Assembly: GCA_039545315.1 (NCBI GenBank)
Contig: BCIM01000001.1
Span: 2,265,783 to 2,329,782, forward strand
Length of the DNA: 64,000 nucleotides
Direction of reading: 5' to 3'
From: Kondoa malvinella
Lineage: Eukaryota; Basidiomycota; Agaricostilbomycetes; Agaricostilbales; Kondoaceae
Of the stretch, positions 45,610-59,584 are shown one piece after another. The notes beneath the pieces are model-generated. The model was not told the origin of the DNA. It made no database searches and saw only the letters and a program-made list of their open reading frames with translations. The position numbers and the translations under genes were made by a program. Position 1 is the first letter of the stretch; each line of letters begins with the position of its first letter.

Positions 45610-48600
45610 ATGGATGGCGCTGCTCCAGTCGAACAAGATTTTAGCCAACTTGATGTAGGCGATCGTCTGTCACACAAGGTGAGAGGCTGTCATGCAAGGC
45701 AAAGTAAACAAGATGCTCATCAAAGTCGTGTCTCCTCTCCCTCCTCCTCTCCTCTATTCTCTTCTCTTCTCTTCTTCTACTCTGGTCTTACAATTCTGTC
45801 TACTGTTGCTTGTTGTTCGGTACGAAGAGCTGGAAAGCGCGCGTTTCTGGCTACGAAGAGCTCATCAAGCAGTTCAAAACTACAGCAGACGAGGATGATG
45901 CCGTTTTCAAGCCATACCTGTCTAATCCAGACATACTCAAGAAGGCCGCGCTAGACTCGAATGCTGTAGCACAAGAGAAGGCCGTCGAATGTATATGCAA
46001 CTTTGTTCAATGGGCAGGCAAATCGGCTGGAAGGACATCAGAGACTGTCATGCCTGCTGTTGTGGAAAAGTGTCTAGGAAGCACAAGAGCTGGTACAAAA
46101 AAGAATGCGCTCGAGCTTTGTTTGCTATACACCGAAGTGGAAGATTCTGGCGATAATGTTGTCGTACGTTTCACCCTCTCAATCCGCTTGACCTGAGGCT
46201 CAACGCTACGCAGAACGCTGTACTAGATGGGCTGAAAGCAAAACAACCCAAACTCGTAGCCGGCGCAGTCTCAGTCTTGAAAGAACTCACCATTCAGTTC
46301 GGACCGAAGATCGTCAACCCGAAACCTATAGTCAAGCAAATCCCACTCATCTTCGCTCATGCAGACAAGACGGTTCGCGCAGAAGGTACTGGACTAGTAC
46401 AAGCTCTATATCGCTACATTGGTTCAGCTATAGATACTCATTTGTCCGAACTCAAGCCTGTGCAAATAAAGGAATTGAACGAAAGCTTTGCTGAACTGGA
46501 TGCGAAAGGCGAAGGGAAAGGGACTGGGGCGCAGACAAGATATACCCGGTCGCAACAGAGGGAACAAATGGTGAAAGAGGCTGAGGGGACTTTATCTGGC
46601 GGAGCAGAAGAAGAAGGAGAAGCCGATCCTGAAGAACCTGCGGCAGAAGAGTTTGAATTGGATCTGGCTGAACCAGTCAACGTCTATTCCAAGATCCCAG
46701 CTGGTTTCTTTGAGAAAGTAGCCTCGTCAAAATGGAAGGAGCGAAAAGAGGAAGCTTTGGACCCTCTTCTAGCCGTTGTCAGCGTCCCCAAGATTATCGA
46801 TGCGGATTTTGGAGAGTTGATTCGCGTGCTTGCTGGGCGCATGGGTGATGCGAACATTGCTTGCGTGATCACGGCGGCGAATTGTATTGAGGCAATGGCG
46901 AAAGGCTTGATGAACAATTTCGCAAAGCACAAGTCGATTGTGTTGGCGCCTATGATGGAAAAGCTCAAAGAGAAGAAACAAAGCGTGCTGGATGCTCTCG
47001 CTTCAGCACTTGATGCGGTCTTCCTATCTGTATGTGAATGGACACTTAGCCGAGTCATCGGCTGACAGTGCTGTTTCAAATACAGCTCAAACTGGAAGAC
47101 GTCACGGAGGAAGTCGCAACATTTTCAAAGCACAAGAACCCTTCAGTCAAGGAGCAGACCCAGAAATGGCTCGTTCGCTGTCTTTCCACCACAAAGAATC
47201 CACCTACTCCTAGCGACACCAAAGCACTCTCGGCTGCTGCCATGTCAGCACTAGAAGACAGCTCAGAACCAGTCCGAGCAGCAGCTCAAGAAGCTCTCGG
47301 TACCCTGATGAAGGTCATCGGCGAAAGAGCGCTCAATGCTCAAATGGATAGTCTGGACGATATCAAGAAGATTAAAGTCAAGGAATTCTTTGAGAAAGCT
47401 CAGGTAAAGTGTAAGCCTGGCGCTGCTGCGGCAAGAAAAGCTGCTCCTGCTGCGGCTGCCTCAAAAGCGGAACCGCCTAAGTCGAAGGCTCCTGTCAAGG
47501 TTCGTATGCAGAGTGTCTTTGCGTTATCGTTGCTCAGAGCATTGCGGGTGAACAGAAACTCATAGCAGCTGATAAAGAAAATCAAGCACCTTCCGGCCGT
47601 CCAGCTTCACCTGCAAAACCTCCTGTTCGAGCTGCACCCAAATCCGGGGTGCGTGATTCGTTCTGTCCCATTCGAAAAAAGCTGATGACAAGAATAGGCT
47701 AAAGTTCCTGCAGCCCCTGCAGCCAAGAAAGCGCCGATGGCCAGTGCAGCATCTTCCAAACCTGCAGCTAAAGCATCTGCTTCCGCTTCTGAGCCTCCCA
47801 AATATCGCTTCAACCAGGAAGAGGCCGAAGCTCAGGCTGAGAACGTACTTCCAGCAGAGGTCTTTGCCGATCTAGGCAACTCGAATTGGAAAGCTAGACT
47901 GGCTGGTGTTGAAGCGCTTCAGACCTGGCTTGAGGGCGGGGAAGTAGAATCGGTCGAGCCTGAGCTGATCGTCAGGTGCTTCGCGAAGAAGCCAGGGTGG
48001 AAGGAGAGCAATTTTCAGGTGTGTTTGTGGTGTGTGATGCCTTGAGTCTGACCTGATAGTCTGTCAAGGTGTTTGGGAAAGTCTTTGCGATCGCACAGCT
48101 GCTAGCCGAAAAGTCCCCTTCATGGAGCAAGGGATGCGCAGCCTTGATCATTTCGCCCGCCAGTGACAAGATTGGTGACATCAAACTGAAGAAGCCAGCT
48201 GGCGATCTGCTGATCGGTCTTGCGGAAACTTCATCTCTGCAATTCGTACTAAGTCAAGGTACAGTGTCTCCCCTCGTAGCAGGATCTTACTGATGTCTGT
48301 CCGATAGCTTACGACCCGATGTCGAAGCAGAAAGCGCCCAAAGCCCAAGCTGAAGGCTACACTTGGGTCGAACAAGCTTTGCGCGATTTCGGGATTGCCG
48401 GTCTCGCCGTGCGAGACCTCATCGAGTTCCTCAAAGTAGGCTTGAAGAGCTCTAATGCTGCGGTTCGGACGAGCGCGACCAAGACTTTGATCACGCTCAA
48501 GATCTTTGTCGGACCAAGTGAGCGGAGCATAATTCAGACTGCAACGTTGGCTGAAACCCTGCGGCCCAGATATCAAGGACTTCTTGCAAGATCTCAACCC

Positions 48601-51600
48601 TACTCTTCTGACCACCATTGATGCTGAATTCGCAAGGGTTGATGGTGAAGCTGCTCCTGAACCGACCCGCACATCGGCAGATTTAGCTGCGGCTGCTACA
48701 TCCTCTAGCGGGACAGCAAAGGGCAAGAAGACTGCAGATCCGGCCGACGAGCTCTTTCCGCGAGTCGACCTAGACAAACTTCTTCCGAATGGCCTGGTAT
48801 CTTCCTGCAATGACGCGAACTGGAAGGCGAGAAAAGATGCTATGGAGCAATTGCAAGGCATTCTTGAGGCCAACAAACGATTGAAGCCGTCATTAGGTGA
48901 GTATTATTCAGCCAAATTCCCGTTGGAGCTGATTATCTGTGTGTAGGTGGTGATCTACTAGCTGCTCTGAAATTACGCTTGGCGGACAGCAATAAAGTTG
49001 TTCAAGGTCTTACTCTGGATGTCGTCGCTCGCTTGGCTGCAGGCATGAATAAACCCTTCGAACGATATGCTCGGATATTGGCTTCTCCAGTTGCTGCAGT
49101 GCTTGCCGATCAAAAGGCCGGTACTAGGCTGGCCGGTACAACAACGCTTTCAGCGATGGCCGATGCGTGCGAAATGGCGCCTCTGATCGATAGTCTGGCA
49201 ACAAGTCTAGAAGCTCAGAATCCAGCACTGCGCAAAGAGTTGCTCAGCTGGCTCGAGAGTCGCCTGGCTGAACCTCAGAAGAGCTTGGATCTCACTTCGC
49301 TTGCTGCCCCTGTATTGGCCTGTATCGAAGACCGGAATGCAGAAGTGCGGAAGAGCGCCCAAGCTCTCTTGCCCGTGATCGTCGCAAACGCTGGCTTCGA
49401 CTATGTGATGGATCAGACCCACAATCTGAAGCCTGCCTCTCGAAGTACGGTAATCCCCATCATCGAAGCTGCTCGTGCTTCTGCGCCTGCGAAAGCATCA
49501 AAAGCGACTGCACCAGCTCCTGTGGCAACCCAACCTTCTCGAACTGCTCTATCGCGGCCTCAATCAGCGGCCGCAAAAACACTGAAGAGCTCTGCACCAG
49601 CGTCCCGGTCTGCAAGTCCAGCAGAACAAGACCATCTACCTCCTTCCCCTAAAGGTCCTTCTCGCTTAGGTATGAAAAGACCTCTAGCGAGTGCAGCCAA
49701 AGTGCCTGTCAAGTCAGAGTCTCCATCAGCTGCTGCTGACCCACCGTTGCGTCAGAGTGATGCGAAACACAAATCATCACGGGCTGCCAAAGAAGTTGGC
49801 CCACTTCGATGGGTGATCGAAACATCACCTAGACAAGATCAAATCGAAAGTTTGCACCAGCAAATGGCACCTCATGTCAGCTCAGACTTGCTATCCCTGC
49901 TGTTCAGCAAGGACCACCACTGCGAACGAGATTTCTTGGCTGGTCTAGCACTGTTAGACGATCACGTGAAGAATCGCGGTCAAGCGGAGGATGCATACGG
50001 TCTCTCTCGGAAGGAGGTCACTGCGCGATACATTGGTAACCTCGACCTAGTCTTGAAATACCTGACCATTCGGTTCTGCGACACCTCCACTACTTCTGTA
50101 ATGAAGTGTCTAGATTTGACAGAACATCTCATCGAGCTGCTGGTAGAGGAGAGCTACTTTCTCTCCGACTATGAAGCCATCTCATTTTTGCCAAGTCTGG
50201 TGATCAAGGTATGCTTCTTTCGCTCAGCAGTCTATAATAGCTAATATTGCAGTAGGCTGGCGACCAGAAAGACAGCATCCGAGTGCGAGTGCGAGCCATC
50301 TTTCGCTCGATCTGCAGCATCTATCCTGCCAGCAAAGTCTTTACGACAATTATGGACAACGGTCTGAAGGCGAAAAATGCACGTGTACGAGCGGAAAGCG
50401 TTGATGAGCTAGGATCGCTAGTTCAGCGACAAGGCATGATGGTCTGCCAGCCGAACCGAGCTCTGCCAGTAATGGCGACCCTTATATCTGATCGCGATCC
50501 GGCCGTCCGTAGCGCCACGCTCAACGCTTTCGCCTCAGTCTACGCAGCCATTGGCGATGCCCTTTACAAATACATTGGCAGTCTCTCTGACAAAGATCGC
50601 ACCTTTCTCGACGAAAAACTGAAACGAACACCTACCGGAATCGCGTCTGCAGCAACGCCTTCAAAAGCATCTACGAATGGTCACGCACCTGGAACCGCGG
50701 GAGCCAGTCGAATAGGTATAGGCAAGCCTTCAGGCGTGTCTCGACTATCGCTGTCAACTGCAAGGAGAGTTTCGTCCACCAGTGGGCTACGACAACCCTC
50801 TGCCAAGCCTACTTTCACCGAAGATGCACAAGAAGCGGATGACTCGCCTTTCGTCGCATCGCCCGCTCTGAGTGGTCCATTTACAGCTACTTCGTCTCAC
50901 TTCTCCCCCGAACGAGATGCTCAGATCGACGACATCACCAGCACCAACCTATCTGTCAGCGTCGATGCACTGAAACGAGTTCAGCGCGACATGGATAAGC
51001 TACCTACAGAGCTCATCAGCTGCATCGATCAAGTCTTGGAAGCTGTCACTGTCCAGATGCGCCTCGCTTTCGACGGCTTGGATAGCAATGCTCCACCTTC
51101 TGTCTTCAGACTCTGCAAGCATCTTATGCAGACCCTGACGACGCTTTTCGATAACTTTGGGTTGAGCAAAGCTGTGTCAAGATCGACTTTAGAACTTCTT
51201 TTGGCCGAGTTGACCCGGCGTCTCCTTGAAACGGCTGAACATCCTAGAAACGAACAGATATCAAGCCTGCATAAGGTAAGGCTTCTGTTCTGGTGTTGAT
51301 AACGTCTATTGAAGAGTGATAGGTATTGAACATGATCCTCATTCGAATATTCCACAATGCGGACCGGACAGCTTGCTTTGGGTACTTGAATCTACCACAC
51401 TCGCATTACGAGAGGCTGATGTTTCAACAGCGGTCTGTTTGCTGTATTGCGAGGTGCTACAGTCGACCTTCGAGATCTCGATCCGGAAGAGTTGTCAGAG
51501 CGGTCCAAATACGCAGAACTAGTCATGAAGGTAAGCCGACACATTTCAAATGAGCCAACACATGCTAATGTTGCGTACAGTGTCTCTGGAAAGTGTCGAA

Positions 51601-52551
51601 AACAGCCAAGGAGAGTCTGCAAGACGGCTCGCTAGACTTGGCGCAGATCTTACATGCAGTCGACGACTTTTTGAACAACATATCACCTGCTGAATGGCGT
51701 AGGCGAGCAAGTGACAATATTCCGCTCGGCGACATGCCACTGCGGACAGTCAAGACGATCTTGCAGCAAGTAGTGACCGTCTTTGGCGACAGCGTATTGG
51801 ATGATCTAGAAAGGATGGGACTAGCAGAAGGGAGCTTTGTGGTGGCCTACCTACAAAGACTGGTCAACAACTCGCGCGTGTCCGAAACTCAAGCTGTAGA
51901 TATGGGTCGAACACCAAGTCAGCTATCGCTACCGGTTCGATCAGCGGCTGCCTCTGCTTCTACCAGTCCCAAATTGGAACCCGCTGCTGAGTTGCAAGCC
52001 ACACCGAGCAAGGCCAGCAATTCGGACGAGATTGAAGTGAACCAGAAGTTGAAGGTCATCTTTGAGATTATTGGGCAGCCGGAAACTTCCAAGCAGGCAA
52101 GCACTGTGCTTGACTAGAATTACCCTCGCTCATCATCATGTTATAGGGCATCCAAGACCTGTATAACTTCCAAAAGGCGAATCCGCAAGCGGAACCTAGG
52201 ATACGGACGTGGATAGATGCTAGTCAGTCTGTTGAGCTTGTTTCGATTCACCTGCTAACAGTCGCACGCTTGCTCACAGCTGGAAAGCACTTCAAGTCTT
52301 ACCTCGAGCGTGCAATGTCCAATATTCGGCAAGAAGATCCAGATGCAGCACCAGCAGCTTCGCCGACTACTTCGCCAACAGCAGCTAGCAAGCCCTCAAT
52401 CCGTCCTATAGCTTCTACTGCCTCACCTACAGCACTACCTCGAGCACGCGTCCCATCAGGTCAAGCGAACAGTGAAGCCCTCAATCGGTTGCATTCTCTC
52501 TTTGGCTTTGCTCAAGCAGGTCCTGGTAAACCTCGCAACGGATTAGCGTAG
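45610..52551 (+). CDS. XMAP215/Dis1/Stu2-family microtubule polymerase with multiple TOG domains
   Basis: Microtubule plus-end polymerase. Start MDGAAPVEQDFSQLDVGDRL; exon 1 is 45610-45678, then a 149-nt intron with a long CT tract, then SWKARVSGYEELIKQFKTTA, the TOG1 start. Further TOG units open with KWKERKEEALDPLLAVVSVP (about 46730), GNSNWKARLAGVEALQTWLE (about 47880), DANWKARKDAMEQLQGI (about 48820) and a fifth around 49800-50600 (VRVRAIFRSICSIYPASKVF). Ala/Lys/Pro/Ser-rich linkers join them (AAPAAASKAEPPKSKAPVKV). The C-terminal part is helical and ends LHSLFGFAQAGPGKPRNGLA. Estimated length about 2,000 residues, like animal XMAP215 and much longer than yeast Stu2. About 15 short introns. 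The number of TOG units is a reading by eye. Confidence 0.9.
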
Positions 52552-52634
52552 GACTGCAGTAGACTATGACTTTCAATTGTAGCATACTTGTTCGTTCATG
52601 CGATATTCTGACGCGTTTACTTGTAACATCCATC

Positions 52635-53538
52635 ATGGCCCAAAATAGTTCCGCGCCTGCTTCTACAGCGTCTATCGAAGGCTCTACGTCAACACAAGCA
52701 CCTTCAGCTAATACTGCACCTACGTCTACCGCATCCATGCCCGTGCCAATGCAGCAAACGAGATCTCAAACATCTTCCCTACTAAAGTCTATGGAAACGC
52801 TCGCTCGCGATTTGCGCTATCGCGACATGCTGTATTATCTGTTGGACGTAGATCGTAAAGTGAGTCTTGCTTTGTGGGTACCTTTGACGCATACGCTCAG
52901 AACTCTTTGATGTTGCAAGACATCGTTTCAATCGTTCAGCTCGCCAGCAATCTCCATCATGACCGTCCTCTGCTTTCTTGTGCTCAACTTGCCTGAACAC
53001 GCGGCGTCGTACTCTAATCGTTTCCCGCGGCATCAAGTTTTGCAAGCTGTTTGCTCTCTCGCTGGATTACAACAGTCGTGCAACTATGCTCAAATCTGGC
53101 AACACTTCAACGGAATTCAGTCTTTACTCAACAAGACGGCTGAAAGCAAAACTCCAGCTGAACAAGCTTTATCGTTGACTGGGTCAGGCGAAGACACTCG
53201 AGAAATCAGCGCCTTCGTCAATCATCTGTTGCAACAGTATGGAAGTTTCTTGCAGCGCATCGTACTCAATCAAATTTCGGAAACGTATGAATGCTTGCCT
53301 GGGAGTAAATTGGATGAAATGGCAGGGAGAAAGTTTGATGTTGCTAGTTTGACTTCGAGTGGATGGAGGATTGAAGGGAATCTGGTCTATCCCAAGAAGC
53401 AGCAATCTCAAATGATGCACATGGAACAGGGGCAAAAGATGAACAAGATCGTGACGCTCATTGAACAGGTCTGTTCTGCCCTTTTTCTGTTCGAAGTCGT
53501 TTGACGTTCTCTTGCAGGCTGGTTACCTCGAAAGCTGA
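52635..53538 (+). CDS. eIF3k-like protein (CSN8/PSMD8/eIF3K family)
   Basis: Three exons: 52635 to about 52859, about 52920 to 53468, and a last one ending 53538; all junctions in phase 0. The N-terminus (MAQNSSAPASTASIEGSTST) is Ser/Thr/Ala-rich. Then come SLLKSMETLARDLRYRDMLY, ISIMTVLCFLVLNLPEHAAS, VCSLAGLQQSCNYAQIWQHF and FVNHLLQQYGSFLQRIVLNQ. A winged-helix-like end follows: LDEMAGRKFDVASLTSSGWR, then KMNKIVTLIEQ and AGYLES. The spacing of the CNYAQIWQHF helix and the C-terminal winged helix resembles eIF3k, whose helix has CHFQAFWQ. Alternatives are CSN8 or another PCI-type subunit. It starts 84 bp after the XMAP215 stop on the same strand. Confidence 0.5.
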
Positions 53539-53687
53539 TTGTCAGGAAAGGAGGGAATTTTGTACAATAAGCACGACAAGGGTTTCATGCATGCATTTCG
53601 TTGGCATTTTCTGTTTCAATCCCCTTCTACTACTCTATAGTACATTTTCTTCAGACCTGTTGAGTAGATGTTAGTAAATTGAAGCTG

Positions 53688-54392
53688 CTAAAGAGGATGT
53701 GAACTCTCTGGCGACTCCCTTCTTTGCCCTACTATCCTGTCAGTAACCTAAACACCTGAATATATCAATAGCCGCTCGGTTGTCGCATCATAGATGACTT
53801 ACCCCTCTCACGTACGGTAGACTGAGGAAAGTGCCTATAACCGGCATTTGTCGTAGAAAAGTCAATATCACAGGGAAGAAGTCGCTGTACGACTGAAGTC
53901 ACAACATATCCAATGGAAACGCGTATTCAGACGTACCCAAACAGATTCATAAAGCCAAAAGCTTCCACTAACATGCCTATGAACGGATACCGCGCAAAGA
54001 CCAAAGCGATTCCGCCCAAGAAGCAGATAGAACCTCGCAGCTTGTTTTTCCGCGCAAAGAAGTAGAAGGTCTGTACGATTCTCGTTAATTCACATTGCTT
54101 CAAAGCAATAGGAGAACCGAGTCGTACCTTCTGCGGTCCTATCACGCATGTTATCCCAGCCAAAAACAGTATCTACACGCACATTAGCGCTACTTTAGCA
54201 GTGTAGTGTAAGAACTCACATCTCCGAGTGCCAATAACGCAGCATCAAAGAACATGACCATCCCCAGAAACAGAAAGAGCATTCCAAACGAGGTGATGCC
54301 GACGCCAATCTCTGTGAGTTCATCGTTCATCACTCATAGGTGGGAGACTTATAGCGCGAAGCCTACTCACTTTGTAGATCTGACAACCACAT
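53688..54392 (-). CDS. GOT1: Golgi transport protein Got1
   Basis: Small four-helix membrane protein of ER-derived vesicles and Golgi. Exon 1 is 22 nt (MWLSDLQ plus one base). Then IGVGITSFGMLFLFLGMVMF, ILFLAGITCVIGPQK, TFYFFARKNKLRGSICFLGG, IALVFARYPFIGMLVEAFGF and DFFPVILTFLRQMPVIGTFL follow in short exons joined by clean GT-AG introns. This order is that of Got1. The last exon is short and its frame (ending SPESSHPL at 53688) rests on one intron (GTAAGTC...TAGTAG). About 140 residues. Converges with the eIF3k-like gene across 150 bp. Confidence 0.9.
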
Positions 54393-54677
54393 GGCGAGCG
54401 AATGTCAGGCGGATCAAACAAATTCGAGGACGCGAATCGGTGTCAGGAAGGATGTCGAGTCGAAAGGATTGTCTCTGCTGTAGGAAGATGTCTGGCGTGT
54501 AGCTGTATCCGTGCAGATGATCGTGATAGCTCGTTACGTCGTCGACACGTCTCAGGTTGTCGGATTGGAAAGATCAACGAACAGAGTATTTACAACACAG
54601 AGCACAGTGCAAGTGTACAATAGCCAATAATACCAGGGAGTGAGAGACTGACAACTTGCTCTGCTTCTATCGCCTGA

Positions 54678-56469
54678 TCAGAGACCAGAATCAATAAAAT
54701 CCTTTGCGATCCGGTCGTAGTTCTCCTCAGTGTGCTTGGATTCGTCGTGCTCCATCTATACAGCATTTGAGCGTCAGTGTAAGTGGCTCACTAGGGTGTA
54801 CTTACAAGCCATGGGTCGTGACGAAGTCGAACAGACTCTGGGTCAAAGTCTTCCGCGTCTGTATTGACTCTAAAGAACGACAAATCAGCTTGGGTAGAAT
54901 GGAGGCTGCATGAGCTTACTTGTGCCACATCTCTCGGTTATGCACGCCCAGCTGTACCAATGTTAATCTCAAGGTCGAAGCACATTGCCGAGTACTAACC
55001 TGCTGAGCTTTCCTCACCCGGTCGAAGCGCAGGCGCTGGTACACGTTCGTAGCGACTCGGGTGAATTGACCATTCCTCTTGGCGAGGGTCAGACAACGGG
55101 CTAGCGAAGCGGCATCTTCGATAGCTTGAGAAGCTCCCCTTTGCACACGCGTCAGCTGCTGCGATACCACAGTAAAGTCGAACATACTGCTGCGAAGTAG
55201 GGATGAACTGAATGTGATGAGTTTGTCAGCTCCGAATCGAATGTGAAGACTGAATACGTACAGGATGAGCGGCATCGCCTAGAAGGCAAATAGAGCCTTT
55301 CTCAGAGCACCAACTTGGGTATGCATCTCGATCTATCCATGGTGTACCTCGAATGTCAGAACAGAAGCGAAAAGGGAGGCACCCGGCTTACAGACCAGCT
55401 TCCAGTCAAACAGCCTGTCTTCAGGAGTGCAGCGAATAATCTCCCTGACTACTTCATCCCAACCATCTACAACTTCTAGAGCATCCGATATTTTGCCAGC
55501 TGTTGTGGTGTGAGCTATGTCTGACATCGTAATGAGAGGACCTACGCAGTGACCAAGACTCTTCAATGCCTTTTGTGTCTTTGTGCGTCATCACCCTGTG
55601 GTAGTACGTCAGCTAAGTCTGATTTGCAAGTCTGTATCAACTGACCAGTTGGCATCCTTCTGTCCCTTCAAGGTACTGAAGATGAAATGGCAGTCGGGAC
55701 CAATGTAGAGCGTGCGACTATCTTTCCCATCGTTCTTGATCAAGTGACCACATATTGGGTTGCCCTTGAGTCTATCGAGGTCAAAGTAGGCACGGTAGAC
55801 AGCATAGCCAGAGTGTCGAGGCAAGTCTTCAAAGCCCAAGACTGCCTTCTTTGCTCTCGAGTTGAAGCCTGTGTCGCGGATACATAAGCGCAGTACAATG
55901 ATCATGTGATGAAGCTGACCGTCTGCAGCGACAACAATGTCCGCCTCATATCGCGTTCCATCTGGAGTTATTATAGCTGCTCCATTCTCCATCTCTTCAT
56001 ACTTTTGCACTCTGTGTCCAAGGTGAATCTTGCAGCCCAGAGCCTCCGCAGCTGCGACAAAAACTTCATGGACGCCAGATCTTGTAGTATCGTATAGAGG
56101 CGCTATATTGGGCACGGGCAGCTTAAAGCCTGCTGGAGGGAATTGCTCGAGCAGAACCTTGCTGTCTCTGTATCGGAGTGTTCTGAAGCCAAAGCTGCCC
56201 TGCGCTGAATGGCGTTGCAGAGCCTCATCTACTCCCCAGCGGTAGACGATCCGACTTGAGTTCTGAAACAGGCCTATAGAATCGCCGTGCTCCTTCCATG
56301 CGCTGACTGAATCGAACAATTGGCAGCTGTGACCTTGTAGACGCGCTTCTATTGCAAGCGCGAGACCACCGATGCCTGCTCCGACCACGATAATCGAAAT
56401 GCCTGTATCGGGTCCAGGATTGGGTAGAGTGCAGCCTTCAAGGACAGATGGATTGTGCAGCCCGTTCAT
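54678..56469 (-). CDS. FAD-dependent monooxygenase (salicylate hydroxylase-like)
   Basis: Class A flavoprotein hydroxylase using NAD(P)H and oxygen. The ATG at 56469 begins MNGLHNPSVLEGCTLPNPGP. Residues 26-40 hold IIVVGAGIGGLALAI, the dinucleotide-binding loop. IVVAADG is the DG motif, and GDAAHP at about 55280 is the second FAD-binding motif, split by an intron right after it. It continues ASQAIEDAASLARCLTLAKR and VYQRLRFDRVRKAQQ, ending DRIAKDFIDSGL at 54678. No membrane segment. Such enzymes hydroxylate aromatic or polyketide substrates; substrate here unknown. Its neighbours (P450 to the left, GH9 to the right) do not make an obvious pathway. Confidence 0.88.
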
Positions 56470-56737
56470 GTTATTGGGCTTTAGAACAAGACGAAAGGAA
56501 ACAGGGCTAATTCATGCGGCCCCGGTCAACTTTGGCAAAACTGTTGTGCCCCGCTATCGGAACAGTGCCAGCTGCGATAGTCTGGCAGGATAACACGAGC
56601 ACAAATATAGGGTTGAACAGCAACACTGAAACATAGAATGCGAGTCATCGCAGCAGGTCAACCTGAGAAAAATTCCATCACGAAAACATTTCGAGTGACT
56701 ACTACCTTGTGGAATGTGAATTTGTTGCACGAGTGTA

Positions 56738-56745
56738 TATATACA
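56738..56745 (-). promoter_or_regulatory. TGTATATA 3'-UTR element after the GH9 gene
   Basis: Minus-strand TGTATATA, 35 nt beyond the stop at 56780, again inside a TGTATATATACA palindrome. Confidence 0.4.
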
Positions 56746-56779
56746 TGTGATGCGATTGAAAGAATAAAAGTGTCCGTGA

Positions 56780-58813
<2,034 letters not shown>

Positions 58814-59584
58814 GCGTTGTGTGGGAAGCCGGCCTCTTTCAAAGCACGATTGGCCCAGGTTGAGATGCGCAAAGTCTTCTTTTGAGATGGCTATTGTCTG
58901 CCAAGCTTTGAACCGACAAACAACAGGCCAGATAGTGATCGTGTAGCCCCACTCTCGCAGCTCTGATTTCTCTGGCAGGGAGAAGAGCACAGTAGAAAGC
59001 AGAGTGCAGCGTATCACAGCTTCGTGTATCTCTCGAAGTCGTTGCACGCAATTGACCTGCTTGTCAAAATTTTGGACCGGTCGCTCTCGCTCGACCAAGT
59101 TCAGGTGGTGCATCATGGAGCAGCCTGAAAGCCGTGATGCACTCAAGCGTGCACTGCATTCTGTCACGTGACAAGCCAAACACTGTTGTCTTGCTTATTT
59201 CATTTCAAGAAGCGGACCTGGCATCCAAATCACAAAAGGCTCTCGTTCCACTGCTCGAACATGCCATTCTGCGCGGTCCTGCCAATATGGTAGCCTGTAA
59301 AGAGAGGGCCAACTTCTGCGACCGCCAGACCAACCCATCGGGTCTCGCTTACGTGACTGTTCTTCGCCTCCTCTCGCGCGGACAGCGGTAGCATCCACGG
59401 GCACACCATTCAGCCTCTATGTGCGATTACAACAAGCTATCCGCCGTCGTGCCTAACGGCCTTCCGCAGAGTCACATCAGAATCCAAGAATAGCACACAT
59501 CTCGCATGTACGTTTTGACTTGCCCATGCTTGCATGCTGGCTGTCCTCATCCAACAATCTTTCGCACTCTTCCCTTTTTTGATC
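58814..59584. other. Divergent promoter region, no gene recognised
   Basis: About 770 bp between the starts of two secreted hydrolase genes (GH9 on minus, phosphatase on plus). No exon supported. It could hold shared regulation of the two; no specific site was recognised. Confidence 0.5.
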
